A stretch of DNA of 64,000 nucleotides from Sphingomonas sp. DG1-23 (GTDB taxonomy: Bacteria; Pseudomonadota; Alphaproteobacteria; Sphingomonadales; Sphingomonadaceae), in NCBI RefSeq assembly GCF_030730875.1, contig NZ_JAVAMA010000011.1:1-64000 (forward strand). Reading direction: 5' to 3'. The position numbers were made by a program, and so were the translations under genes. The notes beneath the pieces are model-generated. The model did not search any database. It was not told the DNA's origin and worked only from the letters and a program-made list of their open reading frames with translations. Shown piece after piece: positions 26,883-33,595 of this stretch (the stretch's first letter is position 1; each line of letters opens with the position of its first letter).

Positions 26883-27734
26883 TCAAAACAGCTTCTCGCG
26901 AATGACCAGCACGTCCTCGGGCTGGACCTGGTCGTCGAGATTTACGCCTTCGACCTCTTTGCCGCCGCGGCGCACCTTGATCCGCCTGGTCGAGCCCGCG
27001 AGGGTGGGGCCGCCGGCGAGCGCGAGCGCCTGGCGGAAGGTCTGACCGGGGACGAAGTTGAACGCGCCGGGGCCCTGCACCTGGCCGTAGACATAGATTT
27101 TCTCGGCGGGCGGGATGAACAATATGTCGCCTGGAGCAAGCGGCCGGCTCGCGCCCGAATTCATCTCGGCGAGCGAAATTCGCACCGGTCCACTGCCGTC
27201 GGCGGGTGTCAGGATCACCGCATTGGCGCCGGTCGCGGTCGCCCCGCCCGCCTTGGCCAGCATCGCCGCGACGCTGTACGGCCGGTCGAGCGGGTAATTG
27301 CCCGCCTGGGGCACGTTGCCGAGCACGGTGACGAAGCGGCTGACGAACTGCGACACCTCGACGTTGACCGAGGGCCGCTCGAGATAGCCGCCCTTTGCAT
27401 AGCCTGCGGCGATCGTGTCGGCGAGTTCGGCGCTGGTCTTGCCGCGCACGTCGACCGCGCCGAGCATCGCCAGCCGGATCGTCCCGTCGGCCTTCACCCG
27501 GGTGGTCACCGAAAGATCGGGCTGACCATAGATGAAGACCTTGACCTCGTCGTCGGGGCCGAGGCGATAGCCCGCGGGAGCAGCGGCGGAGGCCGTCGCG
27601 GCAGCGGGCGCTGGCGCGACGGCCGCCGCGGGCGCACCGGCACCGCTGGTCTGCGCCATCACCGGCAGTGCGGGGATCGACACAGCGAGCGCCGCGGACA
27701 AAAGGCGGACGTGACTCAGGGAAATGTTCCTCAT
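26883..27734 (-). CDS. Wza/GumB-type polysaccharide export protein
   Basis: The 283-residue protein has a signal peptide ending VMAQ, an Ala/Pro-rich linker, and the polysaccharide export domain (YRLGPDDEVKVFIYGQPDLSVTTRVKADGTI, LGAVDVRGKT). Two SLBB-type segments follow (VTVLGNVPQAGNYPL, IYVYGQVQGPGAFNF). These proteins form the outer-membrane exit channel. There is no lipobox Cys, unlike Wza, so it resembles the non-lipoprotein sphingomonad type. The start has a 3-base gap from the preceding barrel gene. Confidence 0.9.
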   Translation of the reverse strand: MRNISLSHVRLLSAALAVSIPALPVMAQTSGAGAPAAAVAPAPAAATASAAAPAGYRLGPDDEVKVFIYGQPDLSVTTRVKADGTIRLAMLGAVDVRGKTSAELADTIAAGYAKGGYLERPSVNVEVSQFVSRFVTVLGNVPQAGNYPLDRPYSVAAMLAKAGGATATGANAVILTPADGSGPVRISLAEMNSGASRPLAPGDILFIPPAEKIYVYGQVQGPGAFNFVPGQTFRQALALAGGPTLAGSTRRIKVRRGGKEVEGVNLDDQVQPEDVLVIREKLF

Positions 27735-27737
27735 CGG

Positions 27738-29012
27738 TTAGAACCTCATGGTTGCGCCAAGCGCCACGCGGGTCGCTCGATAATTGGAGACGTCGCTATT
27801 GGTGGCGCGATCGAGACGGGAAAGCGACAGATCGAGCGCGAAGCGGTCGGTCAGTTTGCGCGTGGCGATCAAACCAAACTGGTTGGTACGATCGCGGGTA
27901 TAGTTGAACGGCCGGATCGCGGCATCCTGGCGGAATTCGCGCCGGACCAATTCCCCGAACACACCGATCGTGGTGAGTTCGCTGAGCGCCATTTCGGCGG
28001 AGAGGCGATGCGCCGTGCGCAGCGCGAAGCCGGTCGCGATCAAACTGTCGTTGACGATCGTCCGCTCGGTCGAGCCGGTGATCTTTACCCGCGGAATCGC
28101 GAGAGTCGACACGCGTACTGTCCAGCCGGGCCCGTCATAATCGCCGATCGCCGCCGAATTGCTCGTCACGTGCATCCAGCGAAAATCAGCGTCGATCGAC
28201 GTGATCGGCGAGACCGAGCGCGAGAAGGACAGGCCGTACGCGTCGCTGCGATTCTCCACCGCCAGCGCGGGGCGATCGCTGGTGACGCGCTCGTAATAGG
28301 CCGTCAGCTTGCCGAGGCTGGGCCGGGCATAGCCGAGGCCGGCGCGATAGAGATTGCTGGTCTGATCGGCATATTCGAAGCCGTCGCCGTTGCGGGTGGT
28401 GTCGCGCCGCCACGCGGCGACGGGATAAAGCCCGGCCGGCCGCTCGCAATCTGCCGAGACGCCCAAGGTCGAGAATTTCTGGAGGTTCTCGCTCGCGCTG
28501 TTGATGTCGCCATAATCGGCGCGCTGCTGGCGATAGCTGGCGAGCGGGCGCACCGCGCACTGCCCGGCGATCAGGAACTTGCCCGATCCCTCAAGCTCGA
28601 AGCGCGGCTTGCTTCGGCCGGTTTCAGAGAGGAAGCGATCATAACCGATCAACGCGCGCAGACTGACCGCGCGTACGCCGATGTCGCGATCGTAGCGCGC
28701 CTCGATCGCCGGGGTGACGATCACGTCGGCGACGGGATTCCCGGTTCGCGAATCGACGCGATAGACATTGTCGTCATAGACGGCAGTGAGCGACGGTTCG
28801 ATCCGCAGCCCCTGTTCGGCTTGTTGCGTCGGTCTTGCGATTCGCCTTTCCTGGGCATGCGCCGGCGCACTGCACAGCACGCCGAGCAACACCGCGCCAC
28901 CGACGAGGAACGGAGCTCGCCGCGACGTTGCAACACGTCGTCGCACAGCTCCGCCATCGTTCGCAGATGCGAGAAAATTTAGACTAGATACGCTTTCGCC
29001 AGAGCAAAGCAC
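27738..29012 (-). CDS. Outer-membrane beta-barrel protein of the exopolysaccharide operon
   Basis: The protein (424 residues from GTG 29012, or 402 from GTG 28946) has a signal sequence ending SAPAHA. About 20 amphipathic beta-strands follow and it ends in Phe (ALGATMRF). The first strands, with SLTAVYDDNVYRV, fit the putative beta-barrel porin 2 family found in exopolysaccharide loci. The 28946 start gives a compact signal peptide (MRRRVATSRRAPFLVGGAV). The 29012 start has GAGG ten bases upstream, so the choice is unresolved. It is the first gene of the long operon and may assist outer-membrane export. Confidence 0.75.
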   Translation of the reverse strand: MLCSGESVSSLNFLASANDGGAVRRRVATSRRAPFLVGGAVLLGVLCSAPAHAQERRIARPTQQAEQGLRIEPSLTAVYDDNVYRVDSRTGNPVADVIVTPAIEARYDRDIGVRAVSLRALIGYDRFLSETGRSKPRFELEGSGKFLIAGQCAVRPLASYRQQRADYGDINSASENLQKFSTLGVSADCERPAGLYPVAAWRRDTTRNGDGFEYADQTSNLYRAGLGYARPSLGKLTAYYERVTSDRPALAVENRSDAYGLSFSRSVSPITSIDADFRWMHVTSNSAAIGDYDGPGWTVRVSTLAIPRVKITGSTERTIVNDSLIATGFALRTAHRLSAEMALSELTTIGVFGELVRREFRQDAAIRPFNYTRDRTNQFGLIATRKLTDRFALDLSLSRLDRATNSDVSNYRATRVALGATMRF

Positions 29013-29025
29013 GCGCTCGTGACCT

Positions 29026-29040
29026 CATTGCAGTGCAGCA
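29026..29040. promoter_or_regulatory. Candidate operator half-match upstream of the exopolysaccharide operon
   Basis: CATTGCAGTGCAGCA matches the palindrome TGCTGCAnTGCAGCA in 11 of 14 arm positions, with one arm perfect. It lies 14 bases before the GTG of the barrel gene. The same motif is perfect upstream of the sugar transferase (30934) and partly conserved before galU (10173). Confidence 0.3.
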
Positions 29041-29166
29041 ATTTGGTCATGCTAGAGCGTTCGGTCGCTGCTGCCCACCGGGGCAAATGCGGTTGGTCGC
29101 GCCAACGGCACGGTCCATTCGTTTCCGGGCGGTTAACCGTCCCGTCGAAGCTTCAGGCGCGCCGGA

Positions 29167-29364
29167 TCAACCCAGCAGCCACAGGCCGATCGCGCCGAGC
29201 GCGACGACGAAGCTGGCGATTCCCGCCCAGCGCGAGCCGGCCTCGATCATGCGATCCGCAATCGGCTCGCGGAAGTCCGCGGGCATCAGCCACATCGGTT
29301 CCGCCTGTCCCTGTTTGGCAGAGCCCGCATCAGCGTCGCTCGCCGCCATCAGATTTTCCGCCAC
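29167..29364 (-). CDS. Small single-pass membrane protein
   Basis: This 65-residue protein (GTG start; an ATG at 29349 would give 60) has a hydrophilic N-terminal half and a C-terminal membrane segment WAGIASFVVALGAIGLWLL. GAGG lies about ten bases before the GTG. I do not recognise a family. Its tail resembles that of the small protein at 31126-31353, on the other side of the sugar transferase gene: 9 of 19 aligned positions are identical. A role in the exopolysaccharide machine is only inferred from position. Confidence 0.5.
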   Translation of the reverse strand: MAENLMAASDADAGSAKQGQAEPMWLMPADFREPIADRMIEAGSRWAGIASFVVALGAIGLWLLG

Positions 29365-29463
29365 CGCCCGAGACCCTCATTGCCCGGGAAGGCTATGCCC
29401 GAAAATCGTTTACAGAAGCTTGGCCGCGATCGTTAACGCCGCGCCGCGGGCTCCTCTCCAAAT

Positions 29464-30855
29464 TCAATAGGCGTTCTTGTGGACCAGCACCTGCGCGGTC
29501 CGCGCAAGGATGCCGATGTCGCGCCACAGGCTCCAGCCCTGCAAATATTCCAGATCGGCCTCGAGCCGATTGACGATGTCGCGGCGATGCTCGGTCGCGC
29601 CGCGAAAACCGCGGACCTGGGCGAGCCCGGTGATGCCGGGCTTGAGCGCGTGGCGGTGCCAATATTGGCGATCGACCCGCCAGAACAATTCGTCGCCGGC
29701 GAGCGAGCCGAGCGCGTGCGGGCGCGGCCCGACCAGGCTCATCTCGCCGAGCAGCACGTTGATCAACTGGGGAAGCTCGTCGATGCTGGTACGGCGGATC
29801 AGCCGGCCGACCCGGGTGATCCGGTCGTCGTCGCGGCTCGCCGAACGTTCGCCGGCCGAATCGCTGGTCTCGACTCGCATGCTGCGAAACTTGAGGATCG
29901 GGAAGATCCGGTTGCCACGCCCCATCCGCTCCTGGCGGAAGAAAATCGGGCCGGGCGTTTCTAGCCGGATCGCGATCGCCACGACGACCATTACCGGCAG
30001 CAGCGCGATCAGTACCGGCACGGTGAGCGCGATGTCGAGCGCGCGCTTCTTGGCGCGGTCGGCGAGGTTGAGCGGCCCGCGCGACACCACCACAGTGGTG
30101 ACGCCGCTGAGCTGATGCACCGCGAGCGGGCCGAGCTCGCCGATCTCGGGGACGATGATCTCGCCCTGGATATTGGCGCCCTTCAGGACTTGCGCCCATT
30201 CGCTCTTCCGCTCGGGCACGCAGCTGATCACGACGCGGTCATAATGCCGCAGCAGCGTGCCGAGGCGATTGAGCATGTACGGATCGTCGAGATCCGAGCG
30301 CAGGGCGGCCACGCCGGCATCGACGATGTCGCTGCCGAGGCACGCATCCGGTACATTTCCTCCGTCGACGATCACCAATTCGGTGTGCAGGCGATTGCCG
30401 TAGGCGCGCCGGACGAGATGGCAGAGCAACAGTCGTTGGCTGATGATCAGGACCACCGACGAGACGATGCCCGCCGACAGCGCGAGGCGCGGAAGCCGCC
30501 CGGTGACCTTGAGCGAGAACACCACCAGCAAGAAGATGAGCAGAGTCGCGCCGATCGACAGCAATGCCTGACGGCAGCTCGTCTGGGCGCTGGTCAGGCA
30601 TTTGGTGGCATAGGCCTGGTTCTGGAAGGCGATGCCGGCATGGACGAGGATCACCCCGAGCAACGAGGTCCAGACGTCGCCGGAAATGGCTCCGGGCTGC
30701 TCGACCCGCACCCCGATCCCGAACCCGACCAGCAACGCCAGCGCATCGGCGCCGATCAGGGTCAGGCAGAGCCAGACCTTGGCACTGCGCCGGGCCGCCG
30801 AAGCGAACGGAGTCCGGCTCGGATACCCGTGAATCGCCAGGTCAATTTTTGACAT
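29464..30855 (-). CDS. Undecaprenyl-phosphate sugar-phosphate transferase
   Basis: The 463-residue protein starts the exopolysaccharide repeat unit by moving a sugar-1-phosphate onto undecaprenyl phosphate. It has four N-terminal membrane segments, a soluble middle domain and a fifth membrane segment. The conserved C-terminal bacterial sugar transferase domain contains KRALDIALTVPVLIALLPV, FFRQERMGRGNRIFPILKFRSM, RTSIDELPQLINVLLGEMSLVGPRP and KPGITGLAQVRG. The ATG at 30855 has GGGGTG upstream. UDP-glucose is the likely donor given galU nearby, but the sugar is not proven. Confidence 0.9.
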   Translation of the reverse strand: MSKIDLAIHGYPSRTPFASAARRSAKVWLCLTLIGADALALLVGFGIGVRVEQPGAISGDVWTSLLGVILVHAGIAFQNQAYATKCLTSAQTSCRQALLSIGATLLIFLLVVFSLKVTGRLPRLALSAGIVSSVVLIISQRLLLCHLVRRAYGNRLHTELVIVDGGNVPDACLGSDIVDAGVAALRSDLDDPYMLNRLGTLLRHYDRVVISCVPERKSEWAQVLKGANIQGEIIVPEIGELGPLAVHQLSGVTTVVVSRGPLNLADRAKKRALDIALTVPVLIALLPVMVVVAIAIRLETPGPIFFRQERMGRGNRIFPILKFRSMRVETSDSAGERSASRDDDRITRVGRLIRRTSIDELPQLINVLLGEMSLVGPRPHALGSLAGDELFWRVDRQYWHRHALKPGITGLAQVRGFRGATEHRRDIVNRLEADLEYLQGWSLWRDIGILARTAQVLVHKNAY

Positions 30856-30933
30856 GCGACACCCCGATACTCCCTGAACGCAAACACACCCGTTACGGGC
30901 CAGCGATCCTTGCCCACACATCGACAAGTACCT

Positions 30934-30948
30934 TGCTGCAATGCAGCA
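30934..30948. promoter_or_regulatory. Perfect 15-bp palindrome upstream of the sugar transferase
   Basis: TGCTGCA-A-TGCAGCA is a perfect inverted repeat with 7-bp arms, 79 bases upstream of the sugar-transferase start. Related sequences occur before galU and before the barrel-led operon, so it may be the operator of a common exopolysaccharide regulator. No other feature is evident in the gap 30856-31125. Confidence 0.45.
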
Positions 30949-31125
30949 GGACATATGTGTCGCGGGAAGGCAAGGCGAGCGCCAGCCCTGTCGCCCGCTT
31001 TTGGGATGACCCGTGCCTGGAGAGGGATTCGCCGAGACATAAGCGGACGCATGGCCACGCCCGGGTGTTTCAGATCGGGATCGGCAGGCCCTGCCCGGTT
31101 CTCACGGGAAATCCCGCCCGATCAG

Positions 31126-31353
31126 CTACTTGACCAGCAGCCAGACGATTCCGCCGAGCGCTAGGAAGAAAACGGCCGGGCCGGCGAGTCGCGAAACCAG
31201 CTCGACACCGCGTTCGGCGCGCTCGGCCGGGAACATCGGAAACCGCCGGGCGTCCTGCCCCGGATCGGCGGATTCGGCATGCCGGCGATCGGAAGGTTGC
31301 GCCGATATCTGCGCTCCCGGCGACGTCCATGGCCCGCCCGATCCTTCCGACAT
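31126..31353 (-). CDS. Small single-pass membrane protein
   Basis: The 75-residue protein starts at ATG 31353 with AGAGG five bases upstream. The first 50 residues are hydrophilic and the C-terminus is a membrane segment, LAGPAVFFLALGGIVWLLV. No family is recognised. The segment resembles that of the small protein at 29167-29364, so the two may be distant paralogues bracketing the sugar transferase. It lies downstream of the tRNA-Leu gene on the same strand. Confidence 0.5.
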   Translation of the reverse strand: MSEGSGGPWTSPGAQISAQPSDRRHAESADPGQDARRFPMFPAERAERGVELVSRLAGPAVFFLALGGIVWLLVK

Positions 31354-31498
31354 CACATCCTCTCCCGGTGGTCCGGACGTTCGTCCGGCCTCCCGCGCTT
31401 CGGACTGTACTGCATCGGCCCACGTCTTTCGAGCGTAATCCGCAGCGATACGAACAGAGATGTAAATTAGTGTATCGGGCCGGCGACGGCCTCGATCC

Positions 31499-31585
31499 TG
31501 GTACGGGTGGTCGGACTCGAACCGACAAGTTGTTGCCAACGGCGGATTTTGAGTCCGCTGCGTCTACCAATTCCGCCACACCCGC
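31499..31585 (-). tRNA. tRNA-Leu (anticodon CAA)
   Basis: The minus strand folds as a type II tRNA. The acceptor arms are GCGGGTG and CACCCGT with encoded CCA. The anticodon stem is GCGGA/TCCGC around the loop CTCAAAA. A long variable arm follows, and the T arm is GTCGG-TTCGAGT-CCGAC. The anticodon CAA reads the leucine codon TTG. No phage or integrase sequence adjoins it in this window. Confidence 0.95.
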
Positions 31586-31633
31586 ATACGAAGACCCGCG
31601 ATTCAGCTGCGGCCATCGATGTTTCGCCGGTGC

Positions 31634-32986
31634 CTATAGGGCCGGGAAAAGCAGATTGCCAGATGCCGAAATGCAGTTGGCCGATCGCCCGGCGCGATTC
31701 CGTCGGCGCGATGCCGGCGCCGCTTGCGGCGTGCGGATCCGCGCGCCCAGAATCGCTACCGCCGCCGCCAGTCCGAATGCGCCTGCGATCAGGAAGGCCG
31801 GGGTGTAGGTCCCCGCGAAAGTCCGGATCGCACCCGCGCCGAACGCCGCGGTTGCCGCGCCGAGCTGGTGCCCCACCATGATCCAGCCGAACACGATCGG
31901 GGCATCGCGCTCCCCGAAACTCACATTGGCGAGCTTGACCGTGGGCGGCACGGTGGCGATCCAGTCGAGCCCGTAGAAGATCGCGAACAGGAGCAGGCTC
32001 GACGCACTGAAATCGAGGAACGGCAGCGTCAGCAGCGAAAGGCCGCGCAGCCCGTAATAGACGAACAACAGCTTGCGGGGGTCGTAGCGGTCGGTCAGCC
32101 AGCCGGACGCGGTGGTGCCGATCAGGTCGAACAGCCCCATCAGCGAGAGCAGGCCCGCCGCCTGCACCGGAGCAATGCCGTGATCGCCGCAAAAGGCGAT
32201 CAGATGGGTGCCGACCAGTCCATTGGTGGTCAGCCCGCAGACGAAGAATGTACCGAACAGCAGCCAGAACATCGGCGAACGGCTGGCGCGGAACAGTGCC
32301 GTGAACGCAAGCGCGGGAGTCGCGGCCTGTTTGAGCGGCGGCGGTGGCGCCGCGGCTTCGGTCTCGCCGAAGCGGCGCACCCCGAGGTCCTGCGGCCGTT
32401 CGGGCACGAAGAAGAGCACGAGCGGGATGACACAGGCGCTCGCGATCGCCACGGCGAGCGCGACCGGACGCCATGCGCCGCCTTCGGCGAGCCATGCGAG
32501 CAACGGCAGAAAGACGAGTGCGCCGGTCGCGGTGCTCGCGGTCAGCATGCCCATCACCAGCCCTTGGCGCGTCGCGAACCAGCGATTGACCACCGCGGCG
32601 CCGAGAACCGAGGCGACCGCGCCGCTGCCCACCCCCGAGAACACCCCCCAGCTCAGCACATATTGCCAAGGATGGGACATCCACAGGCTGGCGAAGGTCG
32701 AGACCGACATCAGCACGAGCCCGGCGATCATCGTCCGCTTGATCCCGATGGTCAGCATCAGCGCTGCCGCAAAGGGGCCGACAAGGCCGTACAGGAGGAT
32801 GCCGATCGCCGCCGCGGCCGAAATCGTCGCGCGGTCCCAGCCGAAATGCAGCTCGAGCGGCAGCATCATCACGCCGGGCGCCGAGCGCAGCCCCGCCGAG
32901 ACGAGCAAGGCAATGAAGGTGATCGCAGCGACGATGCTGGCATAGCCCCGCGCGCGCAGCGGCATGCGGGCAAGGATCGCCGTCAT
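31634..32986 (-). CDS. Major facilitator superfamily transporter
   Basis: The 450-residue protein has about 12 hydrophobic segments. MFS signatures include GVFSGVGSGAVASVLGAAVVNRWFATRQGLVMG and TASGWLTDRYDPRKLLF (the loop 2-3 type motif in the second half). This pattern fits the oxalate/monocarboxylate-type or general metabolite MFS families; the substrate is unknown. Its ATG follows the marR stop by one base and GGAG lies upstream. It is therefore cotranscribed with marR and probably controlled by it. Confidence 0.85.
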   Translation of the reverse strand: MTAILARMPLRARGYASIVAAITFIALLVSAGLRSAPGVMMLPLELHFGWDRATISAAAAIGILLYGLVGPFAAALMLTIGIKRTMIAGLVLMSVSTFASLWMSHPWQYVLSWGVFSGVGSGAVASVLGAAVVNRWFATRQGLVMGMLTASTATGALVFLPLLAWLAEGGAWRPVALAVAIASACVIPLVLFFVPERPQDLGVRRFGETEAAAPPPPLKQAATPALAFTALFRASRSPMFWLLFGTFFVCGLTTNGLVGTHLIAFCGDHGIAPVQAAGLLSLMGLFDLIGTTASGWLTDRYDPRKLLFVYYGLRGLSLLTLPFLDFSASSLLLFAIFYGLDWIATVPPTVKLANVSFGERDAPIVFGWIMVGHQLGAATAAFGAGAIRTFAGTYTPAFLIAGAFGLAAAVAILGARIRTPQAAPASRRRNRAGRSANCISASGNLLFPAL

Positions 32987-32987
32987 C

Positions 32988-33431
32988 TCAGTGGCTCTCC
33001 TGCCGGGCAAGGCTGGTGATGGTGCGCAGCGCCGATTCGAGCGTCGCCCATTGCGCATCGCCCATTGCGCCCGTGATGCGGGTCTGGACCCGCCGCCAAT
33101 CGTCTTCGGCATCGTGCATCGCCTCGCACCCGGCCGCGGTCAGCGAGGCGAGCCGCGACTTGCCCGGCCCCGGCGCGATCGAGATCCAATCCCTCGCTTC
33201 GAGCGGCGCCAGGGCACGATACAGCGAGGTCCGATCCATCTCGAGCTGCTCGGCCAGCCGGCTCAATGCGAGCGGCTCGCCGCGCCCGACATGACGCAGG
33301 ATGGCGAATTGCGCGGTGCTCATCGCATGGCCGGCGAGCGCCTCGTCATAGACGCGAGAGACGGCGCGCGCCGCCTTGCGCAGCGCGGTGCAGACACAAG
33401 GCCCCTGGATCGAATCGTGATGCATATACAT
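32988..33431 (-). CDS. MarR-family transcriptional regulator
   Basis: The 147-residue protein has a winged helix-turn-helix of the MarR type (LSRLAEQLEMDRTSLYRALAPLEARDWI, about residues 55-82) with flanking dimerisation helices. MarR proteins usually repress their own operon and release DNA on binding a small aromatic ligand. The start codon at 33431 (or 33425) lies inside a perfect inverted repeat, which points to autorepression. It forms an operon with the MFS gene downstream. The TonB receptor starting at 33596 is divergent and may share control. Confidence 0.88.
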   Translation of the reverse strand: MYMHHDSIQGPCVCTALRKAARAVSRVYDEALAGHAMSTAQFAILRHVGRGEPLALSRLAEQLEMDRTSLYRALAPLEARDWISIAPGPGKSRLASLTAAGCEAMHDAEDDWRRVQTRITGAMGDAQWATLESALRTITSLARQESH

Positions 33432-33446
33432 GATGTATATGCATCA
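33418..33446. promoter_or_regulatory. Perfect 13-bp inverted repeat over the marR start, probable MarR operator
   Basis: Arms TGATGCATATACA and TGTATATGCATCA are exact reverse complements separated by TGA. The repeat covers the marR start codon. Length, A+T-rich core and position match MarR-type operators that act by blocking transcription at the start. Confidence 0.75.
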
Positions 33447-33500
33447 ACTTGGTTCGGTCAACCTGCGAAACGAAATCCGCCCGGCCTCTGCGAAATCACA

Positions 33501-33530
33501 TTGATCAGACATTTCAAATCGTCATATACT
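33501..33530 (+). promoter_or_regulatory. Candidate sigma70 promoter for the second TonB receptor
   Basis: TTGATC (33501-33506) and TATACT (33525-33530) are 18 bases apart and lie 66 bases upstream of the receptor ATG. A small repeat TATAC...GTATA overlaps the -10 region and extends to 33541. This is prediction from consensus only. Confidence 0.35.
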
Positions 33531-33595
33531 GGAACGGTATAACAAAGAATGAGAACAGCAACCCGAGCGGTTGCGATGACGAGGGAGAAGGTTGG

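Noticed and set aside
31499..31700. Genomic-island attachment site at the tRNA-Leu gene
   Set aside because: No integrase, direct repeat of the tRNA end or composition break was seen next to it.
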